From contig CM049310.1 in the NCBI GenBank assembly GCA_026874595.1, positions 47,503,058 to 47,567,057 on the forward strand: DNA of 64,000 nucleotides, in the 5' to 3' direction. The translations under genes and the position numbers were made by a program. Below the pieces are notes generated by a model. That model was not told the origin of the DNA. It made no database searches and worked only from the letters and a program-made list of their open reading frames with translations. Shown one piece after another: positions 1 through 35,498 of this stretch (position 1 is its first letter; each line of letters opens with the position of its first letter). This DNA is from Sipunculus nudus (Eukaryota > Annelida > Sipuncula > Golfingiida > Sipunculidae).

Positions 1-358
1 TTATCAAACAGTTTTATCATTTGTCTGTGTTATAATTTTTCATCAGCATACATTTATATGGTGCAAGCTTGCAAATATGTTTAAACTTTTTTTTTCTTTA
101 CCAGTCAAGACCCGATTCATGGCACTTTTCCTGCTTATCTAGAAAATAAAAAAATCCTTAATTTTTGTAAATGTTATTATGATCAACACTAAATTTAGTC
201 CATTTTCCATACAATTAAGAAATCTCATATGGAATTTGAGCCTTAGCACCTTCCTGGTCTTCTTTTGCAAATAAAAAAATTGACTCACAAAAAAACTTAG
301 AGCAGCAAATCTGAAGAACAATAAATTTTTTAGCATGGCCTAAAACCATTCTTTTCAG

Positions 359-23709
<23,351 letters not shown>

Positions 23710-23777
23710 CTGTGTCAGGGCATATCAAAATTATAAACAATATCAACTGACTCAGAAACGTTCCAGCTAATATCTGT

Positions 23778-23783
23778 AATAAA
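23778..23783 (+). terminator. PREP polyadenylation signal AATAAA
   Basis: AATAAA lies 69 bp after the PREP stop codon. Cleavage would be expected near 23795-23815. No other canonical signal was seen between the stop and the GTATCC repeat at 23862. Confidence 0.7.
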
Positions 23784-23861
23784 CTTCTAACTGACTAATC
23801 TGACAGGAGTTAATGGAAGCACTGTAGTGATTCATACTGGACAACTCCTAGTGTACTTTAT

Positions 23862-25020
23862 TGTATCCTCCAAAAAAGAGTTTTGCGGATACTATGTTTT
23901 CAGCTGCACGCCGCAGCCGCCACGTAGGTGTCCGGAGAACTCCTCCGTAACCACTGGGCGGAATTTTACGAAACCCGGGATTATGTTTGGGTCACATGTG
24001 AACTGCTGCGCCCCCATTTTGTTTTAACCTCTGACCTTTCCTCTGCGCTCTGCATCCGTTTGTGCGTCTGTTTCCACACATAAACCCACATATCTCGGGA
24101 ACCGTTTGACTGATCAGGCTAAAAAGTTTGCACAAATGAAGACCTTGGAGAGCTTTATAACATACACAAAAAATAGTGGCGCAACCTGCAACCATGTTTG
24201 CACAGTGTCCTTCTGTTCATCTGCCTTGGGTTAAAATCACTCATATCTCTGCAGTGACTAGACTAATTCACCTGAAATTCGGCATGCGTATGCATCCTGG
24301 ATAGCTTTTCTGATTTTATGACAGGTGGCTCCACCTACATTCACGTTTATGCTGCAGACATCCAAGCTCATATTTGGGAACCCTTTGACTGATTGGGCCA
24401 AAATTTTGCATGTGTATAGATCTCACATAGCTCTTTATCATACGCAAAACTGGTGGCGCCACCTGCAGCCATTTTAGCACAGCTCCTGTTTGTTTGTCTG
24501 CCATGGGATAAAATCACTCATATCTCGGCAGTGGTCTGACATATCTGCCTAAAATTTTGCAGGTTTATACATCCCCGACACCTCTCTTGATTTTATGACA
24601 GGTGGCGCCACCTGCATTCTAGTTTATGCAGCAGACATCCAAGCTCATATCTTGGGAACCGTTTGACCGATTGGGCCAAAGTTTTGCATGTGTATTATTC
24701 TCACATAGCTCTTTATCATACGCAAAACTGGTGGCGTCACCTGCAACCATTTTTGCTCAGCGTCCATCTGTTTGTCTGCCACGGGCTAAAATCACTCATA
24801 TACATGTAGTGGTTTGACTTATCTGCCTTAAATTTTGCATATGTATACAACTTGGATGGCTTTCTGGATTTTGTGGTGGGGGGGGGGCAACCTACATACA
24901 CAATTTGGCTGCAGACATCCATGCTAATATGCAACACTTCACTCTATTTCCCCTTGCCACTCGATCCATGCCTCACTTCACCCGTTCCACTCTGATTTAG
25001 GCGGATACTGACCATGGGTA
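23862..25020 (+). mobile_element. GTATCC-hairpin element with GGTGGCGCCACC modules
   Basis: Opens gtatcctccaaaaaagagttttgcggatac, an inverted repeat. A GC-rich stretch (ccgcagccgcc) follows, then monomers with catatctcgggaaccgtttg, gaccgattgggccaaa and ggtggcgccacctg. It ends near ggcggatactgaccatgggt. A second copy is at 54008. It begins about 80 bp after the PREP polyadenylation signal. The exact 3' boundary is uncertain. Confidence 0.6.
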
Positions 25021-26081
25021 ACAACAAAAGATTACAATTTTTGCATCTGATTTATTTTCTCACACAAATTGAACAGGCAAAGTAACTTTTCTTATGGTAT
25101 ATGATACTCATTGGACCTGAGCAGCCAAGCTGTTAGTGTCATAAAAAGTTATGTTTCTCTTGATACTGTATTTCAAACATGGCAATGAATGAAAAAATAA
25201 CAACCCAGTAAATTTTTCTTCCACAGAAAGAATGATAGGGTAAAGAGCACACATGCATGACACTGTATGTTACTTACTTGGGATTTAATTCGGTTTTCAG
25301 ATGGACTTCTTGTATAAATCAATGATGTACCGTTTACTTTGTTAGGTGACATAAATGAATAGTAATTTTTTTTTTCAACAAGCACTTTTTTGGCAGGTCT
25401 ATCTTATTGATTTGTGATTTCCTGCTACATCTGTTTATCTTTTTGGCAAAACTAGAACGAATACAAGTAATGTGTTGAGGAATGTTTAAATTTTGTAGTT
25501 AAATATGTTGCAGATAATTATATTTAGTTAATCATATTTGAAAATTCAACTAATGTTTTAACACAAGTAAATTGTATGTCATGGTAGAGAATTATTTTTC
25601 TGTTGCCTTAAGTAAGTGTCAGCTTTAAACTAAGATTACATATACATGGATTGCAAATCCAGCATGTTGATTGGAATAAATAGACGACATATACAAATTG
25701 TCTACTTATACAAAGTGAGATTCTATGTACATGTAAATGGCAGGTGGAATGGGAATCCAGCAAAATGAATACTAAAAGTAGAAATACACTAAGTATACTT
25801 TTTTTGTGACAGATAGACAATACTACCGTTCTTACCGTAGCAGTGAGTCGGGTACATACTAAATCTCTCAACATCCATTCTACATACCATATTCTGCATG
25901 CCATGCATCTGTAATCTTAAAATGATTTCTAAGTGTAGATTTGAAAAATTACCAAAACCAGGAAAAAAAGACAGTGTGGGAAATTGGTTTAACTGAAGCA
26001 GAATGAACATAAATTGAAACACAATGTTCCCGGTTAGTAGATGAATCAATAGAATATATAAATGTACTTAACCTTTTTTTA
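25021..26081. other. Intergenic, nothing recognised
   Basis: AT-rich sequence after PREP. The reverse-strand reading frames at 25608 and 25789 overlap each other in different frames and show no domain. Confidence 0.5.
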
Positions 26082-26770
26082 GCTCTCAGCCCTTAGGCTG
26101 ATGGGCTATTGTCGTCACCCAAGCTGTCCGTCCGTTAACTTTTACCTTGTGAGCGGGATATCTTGAAAAGGATTCACCGTCAGAATTTTATTTCCTCGGT
26201 GAAGATGTATATTGACAAAATCTCGGTCATGGGTGACCTTGACCTATTTTTCTACATTTTAGAGCTGATTATAGAAAAAACATTTAGAAGCTTATTTCTC
26301 AGGAACCATTGGCTGGATTTTCACAATACTTACTATGATCATAGGGAGTGATGGTCTATAACTGCTGCACAAGTTTGGGGGTGCCACCTGCAATTACTGA
26401 TTTTTAATGAATTTTTCTTGGATTTTTCAACTTTGGCCTTGTAAGCGGGATATCTCTAAAAGGATTCACAATAGGAATTTTATTTCTTTGGTGAAAATAT
26501 ATATCGACAAAATCTCGGTCAAGTTCAAAGATGGGTGACCTTGACCTACTTTTCAAGGTCACAGAGCTGATAATAGAATAAAACTTAGAAGCTTATTTTT
26601 CAGGAAGCATTTGGTGGATTGTTATGAATCATGGTACATACCTCTCCATTTTAAATTTATAACTGAGACATGTACAGATATACATCCATGTGAGAACAGA
26701 TATTTAGTACTTGTTACTGTTACCACCTCTAAACACTGTTCTTTTGGCTGAGGGCTTTTGTCAGCTTCTG
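26082..26770 (+). mobile_element. Hairpin-ended repeat (agctctcagcccttaggctg)
   Basis: Starts tttttttagctctcagccct-taggctgatgggctat, then gtccgtccgttaac. Two monomers share agcgggatatct, gggtgaccttgacct and ttattt-tcaggaa. Ends near gctgagggcttttgtcagc. Same overall plan as the AGCTCAG family but a different sequence. Confidence 0.5.
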
Positions 26771-28523
26771 CTGATATTTTAGTTATATTTTACATTTACT
26801 AAATATGAGAACCTGTTGTACTATACCTTGTGTTTATTCAAGTAAATCATACCTTGGTCAGCTTACGCTTCTGAGGCAGCGGAAATCTTGCACTTCTAAA
26901 GAAGCTACTGATTTTCACGCTGCCTTCTTTGACCGTTTATGATGCATTTAAAAACCAGGTTGTGCACATGGGCCTGCCTGCTTAAGAAACTGCTGATGTG
27001 ACTATCAGCCAACCAAATGCAAGTCAACAAACACTCGACAGGCATCAGGCTCCACCCAGAAACCAGGTGTGGGGCAATTCTCTCTGAGCCTTTGGCCTGT
27101 TCAAACGGTCGCCGGGGCGATGACCTGTCATTCAAAACGAAATGTACAACATTGGCTTTGTGTATTCCTCGCTTGGCTGGTAAACCATTTTGCTTCCAGC
27201 ACAGGGTCTCATCTGATTGGACCAAAATACAGTGCTCCCCTCTGGTGTAGAGATTCAGGATACAAGGTCATAACAAACAGCGCTTACGATATAGGTAGTT
27301 GGCCTATGTGTAAAGCGCTGTGTAAAGAGCGTATGATCAGCTAAATGTAACAAAAGAAGTCAGAAAATTGAAAGACTTTAAAACATTTCACTGGTGTATC
27401 AGGATATTGACATTTTCAAGAGAGAGATTCTTTCAGTTTAGGGCTGTAGTCATAGTGTTTTCATAATGTTTTCAATTACAATCCCTTCTATGAAGGTTGC
27501 AGGTGTCTTTCTGAATTACTTTATATAAATACAATGTTTCTTTACAGCATTAAACAGTATAATTTTGTTATTGAACAAAAAACCCTTGTGTATCAGACTT
27601 TTTGTAATGGCACTTTGTTCCCTCCAGAGAAAAAGTAAGAACTGCAGATTTCAGGGGGTATTAAGATAGACTTGTACTGATCAAATAAGGAAAATAAATA
27701 CTAAATGATAATAAATATGGTGTTGTGTTTGTTTGCAATACACACGAGTTGTATCATGACCAATCCTCCAATCTACGGATTCTGATGTTTAATTTAAACA
27801 AAGCATTCTCAGTACATGAAGATCCACTGACACTATTATAGAGAGCATGGCACAAAAAGAATAATTTTAACAAGTCTTCAACACTTCTTAATTGTATGCG
27901 TTTGTGTGTGTATGTATATCAGATGCACATATATCTGTAAAAGTTTTAAAAATTAGTTAATTTTACATATTTTGTTATTATTGAAGCCACTCAATACCGT
28001 GATGACCCTGGATTGTATGTGACATCTGGTGGCTAAATGAAAAATTAGGATCTAGTGTGGTCACAAAGTGGGCATTTCACCCTCGCGCTGGGGGTACATT
28101 AGTACTGCATTCAGGCATTTTCCAAATTCATGGTCTCCGCATGATGGCTTAAGTCGTTTTTGTATAATTTCATTATAATTAAGTTTTAAAGTCCTTTGAA
28201 ATATAAATATGTTTTCTGGCATTCGGGCCTTTTTGCGGTCATGATGCAACCAGAATACCCTGTCACAATGCAAAAGGTGAAGAAAATTGTGCTAATCAAT
28301 GCCTTTTGCCGAACTTTAAAATGCTTTAGATGCCGCCTACTGTCTATGAACCAATGTTTATAGAACGGCTGCAGCCGGTATGCCGCCCATTTTAAGAACA
28401 AATGTATGTAAAACAGATCCAGATATCGTCACCCCTTTGCTGTTGTCATTTTGATGCATTCAGACACCGCTGCTGCTTCCAGTGGCAAATCTTAAAACGA
28501 TCATGTATCTAGCATGGAAATAT
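26771..28523. other. Intergenic, little recognised
   Basis: No gene supported. The overlapping reading frames at 26905-27344 on both strands coincide with a somewhat GC-richer patch. The motif taaagcgctgtgtaaagagcgtat at 27310 recurs at 40686, so part of this patch is probably an old repeat. Confidence 0.4.
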
Positions 28524-28723
28524 CAGGGGCGGATCCAGGATTTAGGAAAAGGGGGGGTCCAACCCAGGAGGACTAATGAAAATCCTAAAAAAAAAAGGTC
28601 ATCAGGTCTGGAAAATGGGGGGGGGGGGGGGTCCAGGCCGCAAAATTACGTCTAAAACCCCTTAAAAAAGGTTGCTTTGGGTGAAAAAGGGGGGGTCTGG
28701 ACCCCCCCCTGGATCCGCTTCTG
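28524..28723. mobile_element. Small hAT-like MITE (CAGGGGCGGATCCAG ends)
   Basis: The left end caggggcggatccagga pairs with the right end tggatccgcttctg. Inside are complementary gggggggtcc and ggacccccccc segments, so the whole 200 bp could fold. aatat(c) borders both ends. Ends of this type are widespread in animals as hAT-derived MITEs (recalled, not searched). Confidence 0.65.
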
Positions 28724-28966
28724 AATATCGGAATCTGTTAACGGTTTCATGATGATTTTGCGAACATCACGATCGTCGTGTGTAGGTGGTACACATATCA
28801 CACAGGTTTTTAGACTTCGAGAGCAAATCACGACGAGGGATGCTGAAAACGTTCGCAAGAAGTTTTAAACTTATATGAATTTCCCACCGACAGTGGCGTG
28901 GAAAATTTTTTTTTCATTGGGGGTGGGGGGGGATTTTGAGGCCGGTTATCACTTGGGTCATTTTTT

Positions 28967-29125
28967 AGCGAACCTGTGAGCTTATGCGATGGTGTGCCGG
29001 CGTCTGTCGTCCGGCGTCTGTACCTTAACCCATACTAACTTGAAAACGGCAAGAGTTATCATCACGAAATTTTATGCAAATAATTAGTCATATGAAAAAC
29101 TCTATCGAATTTTGCTCATGCCGCT
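28967..29125 (+). repeat. 5' fragment of a gcctgtgagct repeat family
   Basis: ttagcgaacctgtgagctta, then cggcgtctgtcgtccggcgt and taacccatacta, then gttatcatcacgaaatttta. It matches 39235-39400 and the bodies at 38000-38890 and 42880-43440. Confidence 0.6.
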
Positions 29126-29156
29126 ACATATGCGCTATCCAGTGATATAGCTGTGG

Positions 29157-29190
29157 CAACCCACCCTCTCCAGTCTGAGAGGGTGGGTTG
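29157..29190. other. Perfect 14-bp inverted repeat with 6-nt loop
   Basis: CAACCCACCCTCTC, loop cagtct, then the exact complement GAGAGGGTGGGTTG. A single isolated hairpin with no associated gene. Confidence 0.85.
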
Positions 29191-29805
29191 GTCATTATCC
29201 AGACAGCTTATCTAATTGACCACCCCATGGGACCCATTCATCCAGCTATCAACATGACTAGCTAGGCCAATGTCACCATGGCAAGTGTATGAGGGCTGGG
29301 TGGAAGGCTACATGTGCTGGCATGGGGAAACCTTTACCAGTGATCAGGCTTGCTGAATGTAGTTCCTCCAAGTTTCAATTTGTTTTATATCAAAATACCT
29401 TTTTATATTACACATTTTTTACATTTTCTATTACTGGGAGATGTGCTTCAACACAGAGATTTGAATAATTATAGGACTGCAAAATTTACTTGGGGGTCAG
29501 TGAGCATATAGTGATATCAGCTCCATGATAATACAGCTTCAAACCACTTGTGAAACAGAAACTGTCCAGTTAACAAAGGGACTGTGGTGATGTGTTACTA
29601 TATGAGTCGATAAATATATGCATTATGGAAAATGAAATTGGGAGCAGAGTCAATGCCATTGATCAATCAGGTAGATGGGAGGAGGGTACATTAGAAACAA
29701 ACATTACTGGTACTTGACAATGGACTCAGACTAATACCCTGTTCAAACTAAATATGAAATTCAAATTGATTTGTTTCTATTTATAATTTAATTTGCCCAC
29801 TCATG

Positions 29806-29867
<62 letters not shown>

Positions 29868-30900
29868 CTACCCTTTTTATTGTAATGTCATCCTTTGTAA
29901 AGCCATCCATAAAATATTTCTGTTAGGGGTAACCCTACTTGATAGGTCCACCCCCACCCCCCTTTTTGATTGCAATTTTTTTTACATTTTTCATCCAGTC
30001 ATGAATTTAACTTTTTATGTTGGCTTTTCTCAGCATATAACTTTTTCCCAACACTGAGAACCAGCATGCCATTTTACAGCATTGTAACGATTTAGAATTA
30101 TGAGGTCAGCTTCTTTTAAATCATACTGCAACTCTTGAATCAGAGTATATAGTGATGGAAATTATTTATTACATTCTTTACGCAAAATAAGGTGAAAATG
30201 ATCATAAAAAATACATGACCAAAAAAAATCCTGCCTGCCTGGTGGCTTTTTTCAAGTCGGTTTTACCCCCAACAGTAAAGATTTTAAGGGTGGCCTAATG
30301 CCACCTCTGCATTATGGATAATGTAGTTCCCAAGTTCAAAATACTTCCTTGTATCCTTACTTCAATTATTGAGTTTATGATTTGCTGGAGGCAGTTATTA
30401 CCCCACCATAATGCCAACTGTATTCCCACCTACTGGGGTGCTTATCCAGTCCTTACCTGGTACGTGCTGATATTTTATGGTACAAAGGCATCCATAGGTA
30501 TTACTAGACCCTGAGGTGGTTCATGGGTCCAGAGGGTCCCCCTTTCTTGGCTGCCACAACCTTTTTCGAGGGTTTATAACCAATTTTTGTAGCCTGGACC
30601 TCCCCCCCCCCCCTTTTTCCGTCTCAGGGACCCTTTTAGGGTGTCACACTGGCTTCCCTAGGTTGGGATTCACGTCTGTGCATGTGAGTAACCATTGCTT
30701 ATTAGTGGTCACCTATCTCTATGTGCAATGAAATCTAGCCTGAAATAATTAAGATTGAATTATGTGACCCATATGTGCAATATGTATATATACTCAGTGC
30801 CCAATAGGAGGCCTAAATGTTTGTAAGTCTCAAAAGTTGCCATACCAGTGGCAACTACAGTAACCAGAATGGAAACTTGAAGAATACATAATTTATGGTG
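29191..30900. other. Intergenic with an (AT)n microsatellite at 29809-29865
   Basis: No gene recognised. The (AT)n tract accounts for the YIYIYI reading frame at 29803. Confidence 0.6.
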
Positions 30901-30904
30901 CATA

Positions 30905-31605
30905 AACTAGATGAATGTTATAATTTCTGTATTTGATCTATTCTTATTCTAGGTTTTTGCAACATTTTAGATTTTGTATTGTACCACCAGGGTTACAATG
31001 ATTTAAATGTACATTAAATATTGTCCACAAGTGGTGTATAGCTTTGAAAAGGGTGAAGTTCATCAGATAATGAATTCCTTACTTCAGAAGAGTAAAAACT
31101 TCACCATGAGTGAAATTTAATATTAATTCCAGTAATAAATTATAGCTGAGATAGTAATTAGCATAATGAAATTGTTTTTCCCTCATTCAACCAACTGTGT
31201 GTATACTTTATTTGAAAAGATGATTTATTTTATCAAATATACTGAATCTTTTATTTCCGTGAATAAAATTAAGCATGTATTGAAAACTCAAATGTACATA
31301 AGTTTTTAACAGTGATTCAAGGAATAATCTTGGAGATGCCATGTTGTGGCATTATTTCTTTTAAATGAGTTTAAACATCTGTGATCTAAAAATAATATTA
31401 AAATATATGTGTATGCATTATAATATGACCTGATGTGTGCTAAACTCTGAATAAATAATGATTGCAACTAATAATTCTGACATTTTAACTTATATTTTCA
31501 GTTTTTGTTTTATTACAAAATTATTAAACTTGTAAATAAAAAAAAATGAATCTGATAAAAATTATGAATAGAAAAATTGGATATGCTAAAAAATAGGGTT
31601 TAAGA
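30905..31605 (+). repeat. Copy of the 0.7-kb segment at 2476 and 61243
   Basis: Runs from aactagatgaatgttata through gattttgtattgtaccacca and ttccctcattcaaccaac to aaattggatatgct. It matches 2476-3190 and 61243-62065 along its length. It stands alone here, without the upstream modules of the other two copies. Confidence 0.75.
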
Positions 31606-31719
31606 CACTTTGCCATGGTCCACAGTAACTTTATTACCCCAGTAAATTAGGCTACACTGAATCCATTGTAATGAAAGGCACAAGCCTATTAACTGCAATA
31701 GATCATATTTGGTCAGTTC

Positions 31720-31850
31720 TGTCAGAGAGGGTCTTTCTAAACACCAAAAAGTTACAGAAAAGTACCTAAAAGTAACTGAAAAGACTATAAAAGCACCTTT
31801 TAATTAATTTAAACACTAAATATAACCAAAAATTTGTTTCAGACTGTCAT
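31720..31850. repeat. Left arm of long terminal inverted repeat
   Basis: ctgtcagagagggtctttct-aaacaccaaaaagt, followed by taacc-aaaaatttgtttcag. It matches the reverse complement of 34575-34705. A GTATCC-hairpin element lies between the arms. Confidence 0.65.
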
Positions 31851-34461
31851 TGTATCCCCAGACAAAGTCGGGGGATACTATGTTTTCATACCGGTCCCGC
31901 CGCCGCCGCCGCCGCCGCATATAAATCTTGTTGGCGTGATAACCCAAAAAATATTTCACGGAACTTTACCAAACTTGGTATATGTATAGATATGGGTGAG
32001 AGGACGACGCCTATTTAAAATGAGGTCATGACCTTTACTAGGAGAGTGTCCTTGACCTTGAATAGGTCCAATTTTGGGGAAAATCACACAAATTCTTTAA
32101 TATCTCAAGAAATCTTGCATAGGTTTATCCTAAAATCAAGTTGATGGAAGATCATGGATAGGGTTGTCATGTTCCAGAAACTGGTGGCGCCACCTATTAT
32201 TCTTTACTTGTTTTAATGCTGTTTAATACTCCCAAAATTGCCACCTTACAGTACTGTGAGCATTATAAGTCAAAAACTAATGGACAGATTTCTTTTATAT
32301 TATGCATATACATAGGTATGGGTTATGGGATGATGGTTATTTAAATTGGGGTCATGACCTTTCCTATGTTAGTGGCCTTGACCTTGAATATTGCCATATA
32401 TGGTGAAAATCACACTCCTCTTATGATATCTCCAGTGTTGATAGCCATATAGATTTCAAACATGACTTATGTATGGCCCACCACTAAAGTAAGAACCCTA
32501 TAGGTTCGAGGGTCATGAGGTCAAAGGTCAAGGTCACTGAACTGGCATTTTAAAATATACTGTGGATGCATTTTAAGCCAAACTTTCATCCCAGGTCTTC
32601 CATCTTGAATATATAGCTCACTTGCCAATATTGGATGATCCATAGAAATTTTGGGGTCACAAGGTCAAAGGTCAAGGCCACAGGAGCTATCTGTCCAAAA
32701 ATTAGTTTCTGGATGATAATTCCTTCTTTTATTGATGTATTGATTTCAAACTTGACTTGTATTTGACCCATTGGAAAAGCAAGACCTGAATTGATTTTGG
32801 GGTCATGAGGTCAAAGGTCAAGGTCACAGGACACATCTTTAAAAAGATGTGGATGCATTTTCAGCCAAACATTTCATCTCAGATCTTTCATCTTGCACAT
32901 ATAGTTCACCTGCCAAGAGAGGAAGACCCCTATCAATTTTGAGGTCACAAGGTCAAAGGTGAAGGTCACAGGAGCCATCTGTCCAAAAATTAGTTTCTGG
33001 ATGATAATTCCTGCTTTTATTGATGTATGGTTTTCAAACTTGACTTGTATATGTCCCATTGGAAAAGCAAGACCTGAATTGATTTTGGGGTCATGAGGTC
33101 AAAGGTCAAGGTCACAGGACAAATTTAAAAAGGTTGTGGATGCAATTTCAGCCAAAAAAATCATCTGAGATCTTTCATCTTGCACATACCATTCACCTGC
33201 CAAGAGTGGAAGACCCCTATCAATTTTGAGGTCACAAGGTCAAAGGTGAAGGTCACAGGAGCCATCTGTCCAAAAATTAGTTTCTGGATGATAATTCCTG
33301 CTTTTATTGATGTATGGATTTCAAACTTGACTTGTATATGTCCCATTGGAAAAGCAAGACCAAAATTGATTTTGGGGGCATGAGGTCAAAGGTCAAGGTC
33401 ACAGGACACATCTTTAAAAAGATGTGGATGCATTTTCAGCCAAACATTTCATCTCAGATCTTTCATCTTGCACATATAGTTCACCTGCCAAGAGAGGAAG
33501 AACCCTATCAATTTTGAGGTCACAAGGTCAAAGGTGAAGGTCACAGGAGCCATCTGTCCAAAAATTAGTTTCTGGATGATAATTCCTGCTTTTATTGATG
33601 TGTGGTTTTCAAACTTGACTTGTATATGTCCCATTGGGAAAGCAAGACCAAAATTGATTTTGGGGTCATGAGGTCAAAGGTCAAGGTCACAGGATACATC
33701 TTTAAAAAGGTTGTGGATGCAATTTCAGCCAAAAAATTCATCTGACATCTTTCATTTTGCACATATAGTTCACCTGCCAAGAGTGGAAGACCCCTATCAA
33801 TTTTGAGGTCACAAGGTCAAAGGTGAAGGTCACAGGAGCCATCTGTCCAAAAATTAGTTTCTGGATGATAATTCCTGCTTTTATTGATGTATGGATTTCA
33901 AACTTGACTTGTATATGTCCCATTGGAAAAGCAAGACCCAAATTGATTTTGGGGTCATGAGGTCAAAGGTCAAGGTCACAGGACACATCTTTAAAAAGAT
34001 GTGGATGCATTTTCAGCCAAACATTTCATCTCAGATCTTTCATCTTGCACATATAGTTCTCCTGCCAAGAGAGGAAGAATAATATCAATTGCGAGGTCAC
34101 AAGGTCAAAGGTGAAGGTCACAGGAGCCACCTGTAAAAAAAATTAGTTTCTGGATGATAATTCCTGCTTTATTGATGTATAGATTTCAAACTTGACTTGC
34201 ATATGTCCCATTGGAAAAGCAAGACCCAAATTGATTTTGGGGTCATGAGGTCAAAGGTCAAGGTCACAGGACACATCTTTAAAACAATCAAGGTCACAGG
34301 ACCAACATCTTCAACAAGATTGTGGATTGTTAGATGGAAGAAACAATAAATATGCCAAGTGTCAGTATATGCTGCCAAAATTGGGGGTCTGTTCTTAAAG
34401 GGGGGGGGGGCCTACTATGTCTGGGGATACTCTGGCACCTGCGGTGCCAAGAAATGTCTAG
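31851..34461 (+). mobile_element. Helitron-like element carrying AGGTCA array
   Basis: The 5' hairpin GTATCCCC-agacaaagtcg-GGGGATAC is followed by (CCG)n. The 3' end has the stem TGGCACC-tgc-GGTGCCA at 34433-34449, then 8 nt and CTAG at 34458-34461 before T. This is the layout of a Helitron 3' terminus; the canonical 5' TC is not clear. The body is a 288-bp tandem array (32480-34300). No Rep/helicase ORF is present, so it is non-autonomous. It sits between the two arms of an inverted-repeat element. Confidence 0.5.
32480..34300 (+). repeat. 288-bp tandem array with nuclear-receptor half-sites
   Basis: About six units spaced 287-289 bp; each is a dimer of about 144-bp halves. One half has gaggtcaaaggtcaaggtca, the other acaaggtcaaaggtgaaggt followed by cac. 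These contain AGGTCA repeats with 1- and 0-bp spacing and the extended half-site TCAAGGTCA. Conserved words between them include cagccaaacatttcatc and tagtttctggatgataattc. Confidence 0.9.
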
Positions 34462-34574
34462 TTAAAGTATAAATTTGATAACATTTTGTCACTTTGTGGT
34501 GCTTTTAAGTCATTTTCATCATCCTTTATACAGGGTAAAAAAAAAGCACACAATTTGCTTACTTTACTGACAGC

Positions 34575-34705
34575 TAGTCTGAACCTAATTTTTGGTTATT
34601 TTTAGTGTTAACATTAATTAGAATAACATTCTTTTCAGTTACTTTTTGGTAACTTTTCGGTACTTTTTGGTACTTTTCGGTGTTTAGATAGACCTGTCAG
34701 AGATG
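34575..34705. repeat. Right arm of long terminal inverted repeat
   Basis: ctaatttttggttattttta, then cttttcagttactttttggt, ending ggtgtttagatagacctgtcag. Reverse-complementary to 31720-31850, with small differences. Confidence 0.65.
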
Positions 34706-35195
34706 ACTCTTGTGAATATAAGATCGTAGGACAGAATTGATAAAGTAGTTAAAAACATCTTAGAAGACTTGTCTTCCATATAGCTTATACAACTTATAAT
34801 ATGTTCAGTTTTAGTAAAAATAAATCCATGAGTTATGATAACAGTAGCGTATAACTTACATGAAAATACACTAAATGGTGCAGTCTCCCCTAGAACTAAT
34901 GCTACCAAATATACTACTGGCAAGAATACTCAACTGTTAATTCAGTCTTCTCTCTAAAACAAAATTTAATAATGCCACATAGATTTAATTTTTATATGTA
35001 TATCATAATCTTGCAAATTTGCACATATTTTGTGCTCATCATAGGCCTTCACATGTATATATGAGTGTCAGTAGTGCTAACAAATGATGTCTCATACTGT
35101 AAAAAAAAACTGCAATCAAACGTGTAAGACTTTATATAGGATATCATGTTTTTTGTGATAATCTTGAGGCTCAGGTACTAAGAAGCTTTGTTGGG

Positions 35196-35498
35196 GTGTC
35201 CCAAAACATGCAACACTTTATTATGTACACAAAAAAGAGGAGAACTGTGCGAGAAAAAAAAATGAGTTTCAAGGAGTCAACCAATCTGTTTGTTAATTTG
35301 TTTGAGGAATACAAACAGCTCACAAAAGAACAAAAAGTCCAGAATTACTTGGAATGGGAAGAAGCTAAAAGAAGAATCCAAATGCAACGTGAACATTTAA
35401 AAGCTAAACTACAGGCAGTAAAGAATTACAATAGGACAGAAAATCCTGCATACAGACATTTATGCAGAGTCAGAGCCAAGATAAACAGGAAACGTTAA
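35196..35498 (+). other. Possible coding exon or repeat-derived ORF, charged helical peptide
   Basis: The frame is open from 35103 to the stop at 35496-35498; the first ATG is at 35208. The end is rich in Lys, Arg, Glu and Gln (for example FEEYKQLTKEQKVQNYLEWE, then KRRIQMQREHLKAKLQ) and would form a long amphipathic helix or coiled coil with a basic tail. This composition is unlike the surrounding AT-rich noise. No domain was recognised. It could be the last exon of a gene, a retrocopy, or part of a mobile element: it lies 0.5 kb after a terminal inverted repeat and 1 kb before a retroelement-like tail. Confidence 0.3.

Noticed and set aside
23827-24195. Short frames just after PREP as an extra gene
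   Set aside because: They fall inside the GTATCC-hairpin repeat, which recurs at 54008 with the frames broken.
26905-27344. Overlapping frames of 77-106 residues on both strands
   Set aside because: No splice sites, domain or codon pattern favours one frame, and part of the patch carries a motif repeated at 40686.
32586-33941. Series of 61-69-residue frames with FTFDLVTSK or MGHIQVKFE
   Set aside because: These are the same non-coding 288-bp repeat read repeatedly; the frames shift between copies.
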